The notes: generated by a model from the sequence alone, not told the origin. A stretch of DNA of 64,000 nucleotides from Hydractinia symbiolongicarpus (GCF_029227915.1 NC_079888.1:17152001-17216000), one strand, 5' to 3'. Shown: positions 1 through 11,844, numbered from the stretch's first letter. Made by a program: numbers and translations.

Positions 1-327
1 AAACCAAAACAATATGTTGAGTAAAAGTCTAAATGCTTTGTTAATATTAAATTGATGACCTATTTGGCTTTCCTTTTTCTTTGATCAAGTGTCCTTGTGC
101 AGAGAGAGAGAGTGGGTACTAGAAAGTAATTACTGCAAAAAAGTCTTTAAGTGAATCAGCATATCTAATGCCTTACATGACTACGGATGTTCCATTAAAT
201 TCTTTTTTGTTTTGCTTTATCACTCTTGGCTTCCCATTAAATGAATTTGGTTTGGATTTAACGCATTGAACACGTTTATTTGCTAAGCATCTCTGTGCAA
301 TAGCAAGGGAAAGAAGCTAGCATAAAT

Positions 328-401
328 CACCGCTGATGGGAGTCGAACCCACAACCTTTGAATTAGAAGTCCAACGCGCTAGTCCATTGCGCCACAGCGG
401 C
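328..401 (-). tRNA. tRNA-Arg(UCU) copy 1, consensus, type A
   Basis: Consensus body. The anticodon TCT is encoded at 365-367. There is no T-run just downstream on the minus strand: the first run of four or more T is the T6 at 137-142, about 186 nt away, so any Pol III transcript would carry a long trailer. Confidence 0.93.
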
Positions 402-837
402 ACGGGTATAGATATATGATAGGCATTGGAACAAATTAACCGAAGAAAATGTTTGCACATCTAGTAATCATTCGTTAACATGATGAATATTTTAACAGCC
501 GAGTGCAGTAAGCCAAAACAATATGTAGAGTAAATATTTAAATGCTTTGTCAATATTAAATTGATGACCTATTTTGTTTTGCTTTTTCTTTGATCAAGTG
601 TTCTTGTGCAGAGAGAGTTGCTAGTAGAAAGTAATTACTGCAAAGAAAAAAAACTTCTAGTGAATCAGCATATGGAATGCCTTAAATGACTACGGAAATT
701 CCATTAATTTCTACTTTGTTCTGCGTTGTTAATCTTGGTGTACCATTAAATGAATTTGGTTTTGATTAAACACATTGAATACGGTTTGTTTGCACAGTAC
801 CTTTGTTAAATAGCATTGGTAAGAAACTAGCAAAAAT

Positions 838-911
838 CACCGCTGATGGGAGTCGAACCCACTAACTTTGAATTAGAAGTCCAACGCGCTAGTCCATTGC
901 GCCACAGTGGC
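838..911 (-). tRNA. tRNA-Arg(UCU) copy 2, type B variant
   Basis: The anticodon is TCT. The 5' acceptor strand has A at position 4 (GCCACTG) against C69, giving one mismatch. The variable loop differs from the consensus. A T5 terminator follows directly (832-836). Confidence 0.8.
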
Positions 912-1343
912 ACGGCTATATATATATGATAAGCATTGGAGCAATTTAACCCAACAAAATGTTTGCACATCTAGTAATCATTCGTTAACAGGATGGATAT
1001 GTTAACAGTCGAGTGCAGCAAGCCAAAACAAGATGTAGAGTAAAAATCTAAATGCTTTGTCAATAATAGATTGATGACCTATTTGTCTTTGCTTTTTCTT
1101 TGATCAAGTGTTCTTGTGCAAAGAGATTGGTTAGTAGAAAGTAATTGCTGCAAAAAAATCTTTTAGTGAATCAGCATATGGAATGATTTAAATGACTACG
1201 GAAATTCCATTAAATTCTATTTTGTTCGGCGTTATTAATCTTGGCGTCCCATTAAATGAACTTGGTTTTGATTAAACACATTGAATTCGGTTTGTTTGCG
1301 CAGCACCTTTGCTAAATAGCATTGGTAAGAAGCTAGCAAAAAT

Positions 1344-1416
1344 CACCGCTGATGGAATCGAACCCACAACCTTTGAATTAGAAGTCTAACGCGCTAGTCC
1401 ATTGCGCCACAGCGGC
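1344..1416 (-). tRNA. tRNA-Arg(UCU) copy 3, 73-nt type C
   Basis: One base is missing in the T arm, so the arm folds with a 6-nt loop closed by G-U. The B box still reads GGTTCGATTCC. The anticodon stem has one A-C mismatch. T5 follows the gene. Confidence 0.7.
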
Positions 1417-1841
1417 ACGGCTATATAAATATCATAGGCATTGCAGCGATTTAACCCAAGAAAATGGTTACACATCTAGTAATCATTCGGTAACATGATG
1501 GATATGTTAACAGTCGAGTTTAGTAAGCCAAAACAACATGTTGAGTAAAAGTCTAATTGCTTTGTCAATATTTAATTGATGACCTATTTGGCTTTGCTTT
1601 TTCTTTGATCAAGTGTTCTTGTGCAGAGAGAGTGGTTAGTAGAAAGTAATTGCTGCAAAAAAATCTTTTAGTGAATCAGCATATCGAATGCCTTAAATGA
1701 CTACGGAAATTCTATTAATTCTACTTTGTTCGGCGTTATTAATCTTGGCGTCCCATTAAATGAACTTGGTTTTGATTAAACACATTGAATTCGGTTTGTT
1801 TGCGCAACACCTTTGTTAAGTAGCAATGGTAAGAAACTAGC

Positions 1842-1846
1842 AAAAA
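1842..1846 (-). terminator. Pol III T5 terminator of copy 4 (representative)
   Basis: Five T on the minus strand begin one base after the discriminator. The same element follows copies 2-4, 7-9, 12, 14-16, 35, 36, 39, 40, 44, 45, 49, 51 and 52. It is absent in nearly all other units, where the same place reads ATTTATG. Confidence 0.85.
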
Positions 1847-1847
1847 T

Positions 1848-1921
1848 CACCGCTGATGGGAGTCGAACCCACAACCTTTGAATTAGAAGTCCAACGCGCT
1901 AGTCCATTGCGCCACAGCGGC
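1848..1921 (-). tRNA. tRNA-Arg(UCU) copy 4, consensus with terminator, type D
   Basis: This is the best reference copy. The acceptor stem GCCGCTG pairs with CAGCGGT (one G-U). The D stem is GCGC/GCGC, the anticodon loop CTTCTAA gives UCU, and the T arm is GTGGG-TTCGACT-CCCAT. The discriminator is G. The A box is TGGCGCAATGG and the B box GGTTCGACTCC, both near the metazoan Pol III consensus. There is no intron, although many animal tRNA-Arg(UCU) genes have one. A T5 terminator lies one base past the 3' end (1842-1846). Confidence 0.96.
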
Positions 1922-1926
1922 ACGGC

Positions 1927-1940
1927 TATAGATATATGAT
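1927..1940 (-). promoter_or_regulatory. TATA-like tract upstream of tRNA copy 4 (representative)
   Basis: An alternating A/T tract lies about 6-19 bp upstream of the first tRNA base in almost every unit. It resembles the upstream A/T elements of some Pol III genes but is closer to the gene than a classical TATA box, so its role is inferred. Confidence 0.4.
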
Positions 1941-2357
1941 AGGCATTGGAACAAATTAACCCAAGAAAATGTTTGCATATCTAGTAATCATTCGTTAACA
2001 GGAATGATATGTTAACAGTCGAGTGCAGTAAGCCAAAACAATATGTAGAGTAAATATCTAAATGCTTTGTCAATTTTAAATTGATGACCTATTTTGTTTT
2101 GCCTTTGCTTTGATCAAGTGTTCTTGTGCAGAGAGAGTGGCTACTAGAAAGTAATTACTGCAAATAAAAAACACTTCTAGTGAATCAGCATATGGAATGC
2201 CTTAAATGACTACGGAAATTCCCTTAATTTCTACTTTGTTCTGCGTTATTAATCTTGGCGTCCCATTAAATGAATTTGGTTTTGATTAAACACATTGAAT
2301 ACGGTTTCTTTGCTCAGCATCTCTGTGCAATAGCAAGGGTAAGAAACAAGCATAAAT

Positions 2358-2431
2358 CACCGCTGATGGTATTCCAACCAACAACCTTTAAATTAGAAGT
2401 CCAACGCGCTAGTCCATTGCACCACAACGTC
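2358..2431 (-). pseudogene. tRNA pseudogene copy 5, dead type E
   Basis: The B box reads GGTTGGAATACC and the A box TGGTGCAATGG. The 5' acceptor strand GACGTTG no longer pairs, and the T stem is broken. The anticodon loop is still CTTCTAA. There is no close T-run. Confidence 0.9.
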
Positions 2432-2864
2432 ACGTCTATATATATGATAGGCATTGGAGCGATTTAACCCAAGAAAATGTTTGCACATCTAGTAATCGTT
2501 CGTTAACATGTTGAATATGTTAACAGTCGAGTGCAGTAAACCAAAACAGTATGTTGAGTAAAAGTCTAAATGCTTTGTTAATATTAAATTGATGACCTAT
2601 TTGGCTTTCCTTTTTCTTTGATCAAGTGTCCTTGTGCAGAGAGAGAGAGTGGGTACTAGAAAGTAATTACTGCAAAAAAGTCTTTAAGTGAATCAGCATA
2701 TCTAATGCCTTACATGACTACGGATGTTCCATTAAATTCTCTTTTGTTTTGCTTTATCACTCTTGGCTTCCCATTAAATGAATTTGGTTTGGATTTAACG
2801 CATTGAACACGTTTATTTGCTAAGCATCTCTGTGCAATAGCAAGGGAAAGAAGCTAGCATAAAT

Positions 2865-2938
2865 CACCGCTGATGGGAGTCGAACCCACAACCTTTGAAT
2901 TAGAAGTCCAACGCGCTAGTCCATTGCGCCACAGCGGC
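2865..2938 (-). tRNA. tRNA-Arg(UCU) copy 6, consensus, type A
   Basis: The body is identical to copy 4. As in copy 1, the T5 terminator is missing (ATTTATG downstream). Confidence 0.93.
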
Positions 2939-3374
2939 ACGGCTATAGATATATGATAGGCATTGGAACAAATTAACCGAAGAAAATGTTTGCACATCTA
3001 GTAATCATTCGTTAACATGATGAATATTTTAACAGCCGAGTGCAGTAAGCCAAAACAATATGTAGAGTAAATATTTAAATGCTTTGTCAATATTAAATTG
3101 ATGACCTATTTTGTTTTGCTTTTTCTTTGATCAAGTGTTCTTGTGCAGAGAGAGTTGCTAGTAGAAAGTAATTACTGCAAAGAAAAAAAACTTCTAGTGA
3201 ATCAGCATATGGAATGCCTTAAATGACTACGGAAATTCCATTAATTTCTACTTTGTTCTGCGTTGTTAATCTTGGTGTACAATTAAATGAATTTGGTTTT
3301 GATTAAACACATTGAATACGGTTTGTTTGCACAGTACCTTTGTTAAATAGCATTGGTAAGAAACTAGCAAAAAT

Positions 3375-3448
3375 CACCGCTGATGGGAGTCGAACCCACA
3401 AACTTTGAATTAGAAGTCCAACGCGCTAGTCCATTGCGCCACAGTGGC
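3375..3448 (-). tRNA. tRNA-Arg(UCU) copy 7, type B
   Basis: It has the A4-C69 acceptor mismatch and an altered variable loop (AGTTT). The TCT anticodon and both promoter boxes are kept, and T5 is present. Confidence 0.8.
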
Positions 3449-3880
3449 ACGGCTATATATATATGATAAGCATTGGAGCAATTTAACCCAACAAAATGTT
3501 TGCACATCTAGTAATCATTCGTTAACAGGATGGATATGTTAACAGTCGAGTGCAGCAAGCCAAAACAAGATGTAGAGTAAAAATCTAAATGCTTTGTCAA
3601 TAATAGATTGATGACCTATTTGTCTTTGCTTTTTCTTGGATCAAGTGTTCTTGTGCAAAGAGATTGGTTAGTAGAAAGTAATTGCTGCAAAAAAATCTTT
3701 TAGTGAATCAGCATATGGAATGATTTAAATGACTACGGAAATTCCATTAAATTCTATTTTGTTCGGCGTTATTAATCTTGGCGTCCCATTAAATGAACTT
3801 GGTTTTGATTAAACACATTGAATTCGGTTTGTTTGCGCAGCACCTTTGCCAAATAGCATTGGTAAGAAACTAGCAAAAAT

Positions 3881-3953
3881 CACCGCTGATGGAATCGAAC
3901 CCACAACCTTTGAATTAGAAGTCCAACGCGCTAGTCCATTGCGCCACAGCGGC
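3881..3953 (-). tRNA. tRNA-Arg(UCU) copy 8, 73-nt type C
   Basis: The T arm is one base short; everything else is consensus, including the anticodon stem. T5 is present. Confidence 0.72.
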
Positions 3954-4384
3954 ACGGCTATATAAATATCATAGCCATTGCAGCGATTTAACCCAAGAAA
4001 ATGGTTACACATCTAGTAATCATTCGGTAACATGATGGATATGTTAACAGTCGAGTGTAGTAAGCCAAAACAACATGTTGAGTAAAAGTCTAATTGCTTT
4101 GTCAATATTTAATTGATGACCTATTTGGCTTTGCTTTTTCTTTGATCAAGTGTTCTTGTGCAGAGAGAGTGGTTAGTAGAAAGTAATTGCCGCAAAAAAA
4201 TCTTTTAGTGAATCAGCATATGGAATGCCTTAAATGACTACGGAAATTCTATTAATTCTACTTTGTTCGGCGTTATTAATCTTGGCGTCCCATTAAATGA
4301 ACTTGGTTTTGATTAAACACATTGAATTCGGTTTGTTTGCGCAACACCTTTGTTAAGTAGCAATGGTAAGAAACTAGCAAAAAT

Positions 4385-4458
4385 CACCGCTGATGGGAGT
4401 CGAACCCACAACCTTTGAATTAGAAGTCCAACGCGCTAGTCCATTGCGCCACAGCGGC
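4385..4458 (-). tRNA. tRNA-Arg(UCU) copy 9, consensus with terminator, type D
   Basis: The body matches copy 4, and T5 follows directly. Confidence 0.95.
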
Positions 4459-4894
4459 ACGGCTATAGATATATGATAGGCACTGGAACAAATTAACCCA
4501 AGAAAATGTTTGCATATCTAGTAATCATTCGTTAACAGGAATGATATGTTAACAGTCGAGTGCAGTAAGCCAAAACAATATGTAGAGTAAATATCTAAAT
4601 GCTTTGTCAATTTTAAATTGATGACCTATTTTGTTTTGCCTTTGCTTTGATCAAGTGTTCTTGTGCAGAGAGAGTGGCTACTAGAAAGTAATTACTGCAA
4701 ATAAAAAACACTTCTAGTGAATCAGCATATGGAATGCCTTAAATGACTACGGAAATTCCCTTAATTTCTACTTTGTTCTGCGTTATTAATCTTGGCGTCC
4801 CATTAAATTAATTTGGTTTTGATTAAACACATTGAATACGGTTTCTTTGCTCAGCATCTCTGTGCAATAGCAAGGGTAAGAAACAAGCATAAAT

Positions 4895-4968
4895 CACCGC
4901 TGATGGTATTCCAACCAACAACCTTTAAATTAGAAGTCCAACGCGCTAGTCCATTGCACCACAACGTC
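4895..4968 (-). pseudogene. tRNA pseudogene copy 10, dead type E
   Basis: It carries the same set of A-box, B-box and acceptor lesions as copy 5. Confidence 0.9.
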
Positions 4969-5401
4969 ACGTCTATATATATGATAGGCATTGGAGCGAT
5001 TTAACCCAAGAAAATGTTTGCACATCTAGTAATCGTTCGTTAACATGTTGAATATGTTAACAGTCGAGTGCAGTAAACCAAAACAATATGTTGAGAAAAA
5101 GTCTAAATGCTTTGTTAATATTAAATTGATGACCTATTTTGCTTTCCGTTTTCTTTGATCAAGTGTCCTTGTGCAGAGAGAGAGAGTGGGTACTAGAAAG
5201 TAATTACTGCAAAAAAGTCTTTAAGTGAATCAGCATATCTAATGCCTTACATGACTACGGATGTTCCATTAAATTCTTTTTTGTTTTGCTTTATCACTCT
5301 TGGCTTCCCATTAAATGAATTTGGTTTGGATTTAACGCATTGAACACGTTTATTTGCTAAGCATCTCTGTGCAATAGCAAGGGAAAGAAGCTAGCATAAA
5401 T

Positions 5402-5475
5402 CACCGCTGATGGGAGTCGAACCCACAACCTTTGAATTAGAAGTCCAACGCGCTAGTCCATTGCGCCACAGCGGC
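5402..5475 (-). tRNA. tRNA-Arg(UCU) copy 11, consensus, type A
   Basis: Consensus body without a close T-run. It begins the shortened third round of the 2,537-bp repeat. Confidence 0.93.
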
Positions 5476-5910
5476 ACGGCTATAGATATATAATAGGCAT
5501 TGGAACAAATTAACCCAAGAAAATGTTTGCACATCTAGTAATCATTCGTTAACATGATGAATATGTTAACAGCCGAGTGCAGTAAGCCAAAACAATATGT
5601 AGAGTAAATATTTAAATGCTTTGTCAATATTAAATTGATGACCTATTTTGTTTTGCTTTTTCTTTGATCAAGTGTTCTTGTGCAGGGAGAGTTGCTACTA
5701 GAAAGTAATTACTGCAAAGAAAAAAAACTTCTAGTGAATCAGCATATGGAATGCCTTAAATGACTACGGAAATTACATTAATTCTACTTTGTTCGGCATT
5801 ATTAATCTTGGCGTCCCCTTAAATGAACTTGGTTTTGATTAAACAAATTGAATTCGGTTTGTTTGCGCAGCACCTTTTTTAAGTAGCAATGGTACGAAAC
5901 TAGTAAAAAT

Positions 5911-5984
5911 CACCGCTGATGGGAGTCGAACCCACAACCTTTGAATTAGAAGTCAAACGCGCTAGTCCATTGCGCCACAGGGGC
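5911..5984 (-). tRNA. tRNA-Arg(UCU) copy 12, variant of type D
   Basis: A C4-C69 acceptor mismatch and a T-C mismatch in the anticodon stem weaken the fold. The anticodon, boxes and T5 are kept. Confidence 0.6.
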
Positions 5985-6420
5985 ACGGCTATAGATATAT
6001 GATAGGCATTGGAACAAATTAACCCAAGAAAATGTTTGCATATCTAGTAATCATTCGTTAACAGGAATGATATGTTAACAGCCGAGTGCAGTAAGCCAAA
6101 ACAATATGTAGAGTAAATATCTAAATGCTTTGTCAATTTTAAATTGATGACCTATTTTGTTTTGCCTTTGCTTTGATCAAGTGTTCTTGTGCAGAGAGAG
6201 TGGCTACTAGAAAGTAATTACTGCAAATAAAAAACACTTCTACTGAATCAGCATATGGAATGCCTTAAATGACTACGGAAATTCCCTTAATTTCTACTTT
6301 GTTCTGCGTTATTAATCTTGGCGTCCCATTAAATGAATTTGGTTTTGATTAAACACATTGAATACGGTTTCTTTGCTCAGCATCTCTGTGCAATAGCAAG
6401 GGTAAGAAACAAGCATAAAT

Positions 6421-6494
6421 CACCGCTGATGGTATTCCAACCAACAACCTTTAAATTAGAAGTCCAACGCGCTAGTCCATTGCACCACAACGTC
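6421..6494 (-). pseudogene. tRNA pseudogene copy 13, dead type E
   Basis: It has the same lesions as copies 5 and 10. Confidence 0.9.
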
Positions 6495-6928
6495 ACGTCT
6501 ATATATATGATAGGCATTGGAGCGATTTAACCCAAGAAAATGTTTGCACATCTAGTAATCATTCGTTAACATGATGAATATGTTAACAGCCGAGTGCAGT
6601 AAGCCAAAACAATATGTAGAGTAAATATTTAAATGCTTTGTCAATATTAAATTGATGACCTATTTTGTTTTGCTTTTTCTTTGATCAAGTGTTCTTGTGC
6701 AGAGAGAGTTGCTACTAGAAAGTAATTACTGCAAAGAAAAAAAACTTTTAGTGAATCAGCATATGGAATGCCTTAAATGACTACCGAAATTCCATTAATT
6801 TCTACTTTGTTCTGCGTTGTTAATCTTGGTGTACCATTAAATGAATTTGGTTTTGATTAAACACATTGAATACGGTTTGTTTGCACAGCACCTTTGTTAA
6901 ATAGCATTGGTAAGAAACTAGCAAAAAT

Positions 6929-7001
6929 CACCGCTGATGGAATCGAACCCACAACCTTTGAATTAGAAGTCCAACGCGCTAGTCCATTGCGCCACAGCGG
7001 C
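6929..7001 (-). tRNA. tRNA-Arg(UCU) copy 14, 73-nt type C
   Basis: The T arm is one base short, with a consensus body otherwise. T5 is present. Confidence 0.72.
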
Positions 7002-7433
7002 ACGGCTATATAAATATCATACGGATTGCAGCGATTTAACCCAAGAAAATGGTTACACATCTAGTAATCATTCGGTAACATGATGGATATGTTAACAGTC
7101 GAGTGCAGTAAGCCAAAACAACATGTTGAGTAAAAGTCTAAATGCTTTGTCAATATTTAATTGATGACCTATTTGGCTTTGCTTTTTCTTTGATCAAGTG
7201 TTCTTGTGCAGAGAGAGTGGTTAGTAGAAAGTAATTGCTGCAAAATAATCTTTTAGTGAATCAGCATATGGAATGCCTTAAATGACTACGGAAATTCCAT
7301 TAAATTCTACTTTGTTCGGCGTTATTAATCTTGGCGTCCCATTAAATGAACTTGGTTTTGATTAAACACATTGAATTCGGTTTGTTTGCGCAGCACCTTT
7401 GTTAAGTAGCATTGGTAAGAAACTAGCAAAAAT

Positions 7434-7507
7434 CACCGCTGATGGGAGTCGAACCCACAACCTTTGAATTAGAAGTCCAACGCGCTAGTCCATTGCGCCG
7501 CAGCGGC
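7434..7507 (-). tRNA. tRNA-Arg(UCU) copy 15, U8 changed to C
   Basis: The body is consensus except that position 8, almost always U in tRNA because it pairs with A14, is C. T5 is present. Confidence 0.72.
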
Positions 7508-7942
7508 ACGGTTACTGATACTTGATAGGCATTGGAACAATTTAACCCAACAAAATGTTTACACATCTAGTAATCATTCGTTAACTGGATGGATATCTTA
7601 ACAGTCGAGTGCAGCAAGCCAAAACAATATGTAGAGTAAAAATCTAAATGCTTTGTCAATAATAGATTGATGACGTATTTGGCTTTGCTTTTTCATTGAT
7701 CAAGTGTCCTAGCGCAGAGAGAGTGGCTACTAATAAGTAATTACTGCAAATAAAAGAACTTTTAGTGAATCAGCATATCGATTGCCTTACATGACTACGG
7801 ATTTTCCATTAAATTCTACTTTGTTCTGCGTTTTTAATCTTGGCGTCCCATTAAATGAATTTGGTTTTAGTTAAACACATTGAATACGGTTTTTTTGCGC
7901 AGCACCTTTGTTAAATAGCATTGGTAAGAAACTAGCAAAAAT

Positions 7943-8016
7943 CACCGCTGAGGGGAGTCGAACCCACAACCTTTGAATTAGAAGTCCAACGCGCTAGTCC
8001 ATTGCGCCACAGCTGC
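7943..8016 (-). tRNA. tRNA-Arg(UCU) copy 16, weakened
   Basis: An A3-G70 acceptor mismatch and a T50-C64 T-stem mismatch are present. The anticodon and T5 are kept. It may be a pseudogene. Confidence 0.5.
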
Positions 8017-8451
8017 ACGGCTTTATAAATATGATAGGCATTGGAGCGATTTAACCCAAGAAAATGGTTTCACATCTAGTAATCATTCGGTAACATGATG
8101 GATATGTTAACAGTCGAGTGCAGTAAGCCAAAACAATATGTTGAGTAGAAGTCCAAATGCTTTGTCAATACTTAATTGATGACCTGTTTGGCTTTGCTTT
8201 TTCTTTGATCAAGTGTCTTTGTGCAGAGAGAGTGGCTAATAGAAAGTAATTGCTGCAAATAAGGTAAATTCTAGTGAATCAGCATATGCAATGCCTTGTA
8301 TGACTACGGAAAATCTATTAAATTCTACTTTGTTCTGCGTTATTAATCTTGGCGTCCCATTAAATGAATTTGGTTTTGATTAACCACATTGAATACGGTT
8401 TGTTTCCTCAGCACTTCTATGCAATAGCAGGGGTAAGAAACTAGCATAAAT

Positions 8452-8525
8452 CACCGCTGATGAGAGTGGAACCCACAACGTTTGAATTAGAAGTCCAACG
8501 CGCTAGTCCATTGCGCCGCAGCGGC
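8452..8525 (-). pseudogene. tRNA pseudogene copy 17, B-box-broken class
   Basis: The T loop reads TTCCA instead of TTCGA (R57 to C, which breaks the B box). Position 8 is C, and the T stem has a further change. Confidence 0.85.
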
Positions 8526-8960
8526 ACCGCTACTAATACATGAGAGGCATTGGAGCGATTTAACCCAAGAAAATGGTTTCACATCTAGTAATCACTCGGT
8601 AACATGATGGATATGTTAACAGTCGAGTGCAGTAAGCCAAAACAATATGTTGAGTAGAAGTCCAAATGCTTTGTCAATACTTAATTGATGACCTATTTGG
8701 CTTTGCTTTTTCTTTGAACAAGTGTCTTTGTGCAGAGAGAGTGGCTAATAGAAAGTAATTGCTGCAAATAAGGTAAATTCTAGTGAATCAGCATATGCAA
8801 TGCCTTGTATGACTACGGAAAATCTATTAAATTCTACTTTGTTCTGCGTTATTAATCTTGGCGTCCCATTAAATGAATTTGGTTTTGATTAACCACATTG
8901 AATACGGTTTGTTTCCTCAGCACTTCTATGCAATAGCAGGGGTAAGAAACTAGCATAAAT

Positions 8961-9039
8961 CACCGCTGATGGGAGTGGAACCCACAACGTTTGAATTAGA
9001 AGTCCAACGCGCTAGTCCATTGCATTGCGCCGCAGCGAC
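8961..9039 (-). pseudogene. tRNA pseudogene copy 18, 79 nt
   Basis: It is of the B-box-broken class. A 5-bp duplication (ATTGC) in the D arm near 9023-9032 lengthens the gene, and the acceptor end is mutated. Confidence 0.92.
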
Positions 9040-9476
9040 ACCGCTGCTAATACATGAGAGGCATTGGAGATATTTAACCCAAGAAAATGTTTACGCCTCT
9101 AGTAACCATTCGTTGACATGATGGATATGTTAAAAGTCGAGTGCAGTAGGGCAAAATAATATGTAAAGTAAAAGTCTAAATGTTTTGTCAATATTCAAAT
9201 TGATCCTCTATATTGTTTTGCTTTTTCTTTGATCAAGTGCCCTTGCGCAGAGAGAGTAGCTACTAGAAAGTAATTACTGCAAATGAAAAAAACTTCTAGT
9301 GAATCAGCGTATGGAATGCCTTAAATGACTACGGAAAATCCATTAAATTCTACTTTGTTCTGCGTTATTAATCTTGGCGTCCCATTAAATGAATTTGGTT
9401 TTGATTAAACACAGTGAATACGGTTTGTTTCCTCAGCACTTCTGTGCAATAGCAGGGGTAAGAAACTAGCATAAAT

Positions 9477-9550
9477 CACCGCTGATGGGGGTGGAACCCA
9501 CAACGTTTGAATTAGAAGTCCAACGCGCTAGTCCATTGCGCCGCAGCGGC
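9477..9550 (-). pseudogene. tRNA pseudogene copy 19, B-box-broken class
   Basis: It has TTCCA in the T loop, C8, and an extra T-stem change. Confidence 0.87.
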
Positions 9551-9923
9551 ACCGCTACTAATACATGATAGGCATTGGAGATATTTAACCCAAGAAAATG
9601 TTTACGCCTCTAGTAACCATTCGTTAACATGATGGATATGTTAACAGTCGAGTGCAGTAAGGCAAAATAATATGTAAAGTAAAAGTCTAAACGTTTTGTC
9701 AATATTCAAATTGATCACCTATTTGGCATTGCTTTTTTTTTGATCAAGTGTCCTTGTGCAGAGAGAGTGACTACTAGAATGCTAATACTCCAAATAAAAA
9801 AAACTTCTAGTGAATCAGCATATGGAATGCCATAAATGACTGCGGAAATTCCATTAAATTCTACTTTGTTATGGGTTATTAATCTTGGCATCCCATTAGC
9901 AAGGGTAAGAAACTAGCATAAAT

Positions 9924-9997
9924 CACCGCTGATGGGAGTCCAACCCACAACCTTTGAAATAGAAGTCCAACGCGCTAGTCCATTGCGCCACAGCGGC
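9924..9997 (-). pseudogene. tRNA pseudogene copy 20, C56 to G class
   Basis: The B box reads GGTTGGACTCC. C56 normally pairs with G19 at the elbow, so this should harm folding as well as TFIIIC binding. A38 is also T. Confidence 0.75.
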
Positions 9998-10303
9998 ACA
10001 GCTGTATATATATGATAGGCATTGGAGCAATTTAACCCAAGAAAATGTTTGCACATCTAGTAATCATTCCTTAACATGATGAATATGTTAACAGTCGAGT
10101 GCATTAAGCCAAAACATTATGTGGAGTGAAATCAGCATATCGAATGCCTTACATGACTACGGATGTTCCATTAATTTCTACTTTGTTCTGCGTCATTACT
10201 CTTGGCTTCTTATTAAATGAAATTGGTTTGGAATTAACGCATTGAACACATTTGCTTGCTCAACATCTCTGTGCAATAGCAAGGGTAAGAAACTAGCATA
10301 AAT

Positions 10304-10377
10304 CACCGCTGTTGGGAGTCGAACCCACAACCTTTGAATTAGAAGTCCAACGCGCTAGTCCATTGCGCCACAGCTGC
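10304..10377 (-). tRNA. tRNA-Arg(UCU) copy 21, weakened
   Basis: It has a G49-A65 mismatch in the T stem and an A3-G70 mismatch in the acceptor. The anticodon and boxes are kept. There is no close T-run. Confidence 0.5.
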
Positions 10378-10812
10378 ACGGCTTTATAAATATGATAGGC
10401 ATTGGAGCGATTTAACCCAAGAAAATGGTTTCACATCTAGTAATCATTCGGTAACATGATGGATATGTTAACAGTCGAGTTCAGTAAGCCAAAACAATAT
10501 GTTGAGTAGAAGTCCAAATGCTTTGTCAATACTTAATTGATGACCTATTTGGCTTTGCTTTTTCTTTGATCAAGTGTCTTTGTGCAGAGAGAGTGGCTAA
10601 TAGAAAGTAATTGCTGCAAATAAGGTAAATTCTAGTGAATCAGCATATGCAATGCCTTGTATGACTACGGAAAATCTATTAAATTCTACTTTGTTCTGCG
10701 TTATTAATCTTGGCGTCCCATTAAATGAATTTGGTTTTGATTAACCACATTGAATACGGTTTGTTTCCTCAGCACTTCTATGCAATAGCAGGGGTAAGAA
10801 ACTAGCATAAAT

Positions 10813-10886
10813 CACCGCTGATGAGAGTGGAACCCACAACGTTTGAATTAGAAGTCCAACGCGCTAGTCCATTGCGCCGCAGCGGC
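10813..10886 (-). pseudogene. tRNA pseudogene copy 22, B-box-broken class
   Basis: It has the same lesions as copy 17. Confidence 0.85.
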
Positions 10887-11323
10887 ACCGCTACTAATAC
10901 ATGAGAGGCATTGGAGATATTTAACCCAAGAAAATGTTTACGCCTCTAGTAACCATTCGTTGACATGATGGATATGTTAAAAGTCGAGTGCAGTAAGGCA
11001 AAATAATATGTAAAGTAAAAGTCTAAATGTTTTGTCAATATTCAAATTGATCCCCTATATTGTTTTGCTTTTTCTTTGATCAAGTGCCCTTGCGCAGAGA
11101 GAGTAGCTACTAGACAGTAATTACTGCAAATGAAAAAAACTTCTAGTGAATCAGCGAATGGAATGCCTTAAATGACTACGGAAAATCCATTAAATTCTAC
11201 TTTGTTCTGCGTTATTAATCTTGGCGTCCCATTAAATGAATTTGGTTTTGATTAAACACAGTGAATACGGTTTGTTTCCTCAGCACTTCTGTGCAATAGC
11301 AGGGGTAAGAAACTAGCATAACT

Positions 11324-11397
11324 CACCGCTGATGGGAGTGGAACCCACAACGTTTGAATTAGAAGTCCAATGCGCTAGTCCATTGCGCCGCAGCGGC
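11324..11397 (-). pseudogene. tRNA pseudogene copy 23, B-box-broken class
   Basis: It has TTCCA in the T loop, C8, and an A at position 26. The first base downstream is also altered. Confidence 0.85.
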
Positions 11398-11770
11398 ACC
11401 GCTACTAATACATGATAGGCATTGGAGATATTTAACCCAAGAAAATGTTTACGCCTCTAGTAACCATTCGTTAACATGATGGATATGTTAACAGTCGAGT
11501 GCAGTAAGGCAAAATAATATGTAAAGTAAATGTCTAAACGTTTTGTCAATATTCAAACTGATCACCTATTAGGCATTGCTTTTTCTTTGATCAAGTGTCC
11601 TTGTGCAGAGAGAGTGACTACTAGAAAGTTAATACTCCAAATAAAAAAAACTTTTAGTGAATCAGCATATGGAATGCCATAAATGACTACGGAAATTCCA
11701 TTAAATTCTACTTTGTTCTGCGTTATTAATCTTGGCATCCCATTAGCAAGGGTAAGAAACTAGCATAAAT

Positions 11771-11844
11771 CACCGCTGATGGGAGTCCAACCCACAACCT
11801 TTGAATTAGAAGTCCAACGCGCTAGTCCATTGCGCCACAGCGGC
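11771..11844 (-). pseudogene. tRNA pseudogene copy 24, C56 to G class
   Basis: C56 to G is the only change from the consensus body. There is no close T-run. Confidence 0.7.

Larger units (their letters stand above)
1..5074 (-). repeat. Two complete 2,537-bp five-unit higher-order repeats (A-B-C-D-E)
   Basis: tRNA copies 1-5 and 6-10 match one for one at an exact offset of 2,537 bp (328/2865, 838/3375, 1344/3881, 1848/4385, 2358/4895). The five types in order are: A, consensus gene without a close T-run; B, acceptor change A4 with T5; C, 73-nt gene with T5; D, consensus gene with T5; E, dead gene. A third round starts with copy 11 and is shortened. Confidence 0.93.

Noticed and set aside
2270-2467. 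Recurring 65-codon plus-strand open frames (also at 4813, 6333, 17843, 20381, 22915) that look like a conserved protein family
   Set aside because: They run antisense through the dead type E tRNA gene and recur only because the unit is repeated. Conservation is that of the DNA unit, not of a protein.
3809-4012. Recurring 67-codon minus-strand open frames (also 6857 and 18876)
   Set aside because: They read straight through the 73-nt tRNA gene and its flanks; they exist only where the one-base deletion opens the frame.
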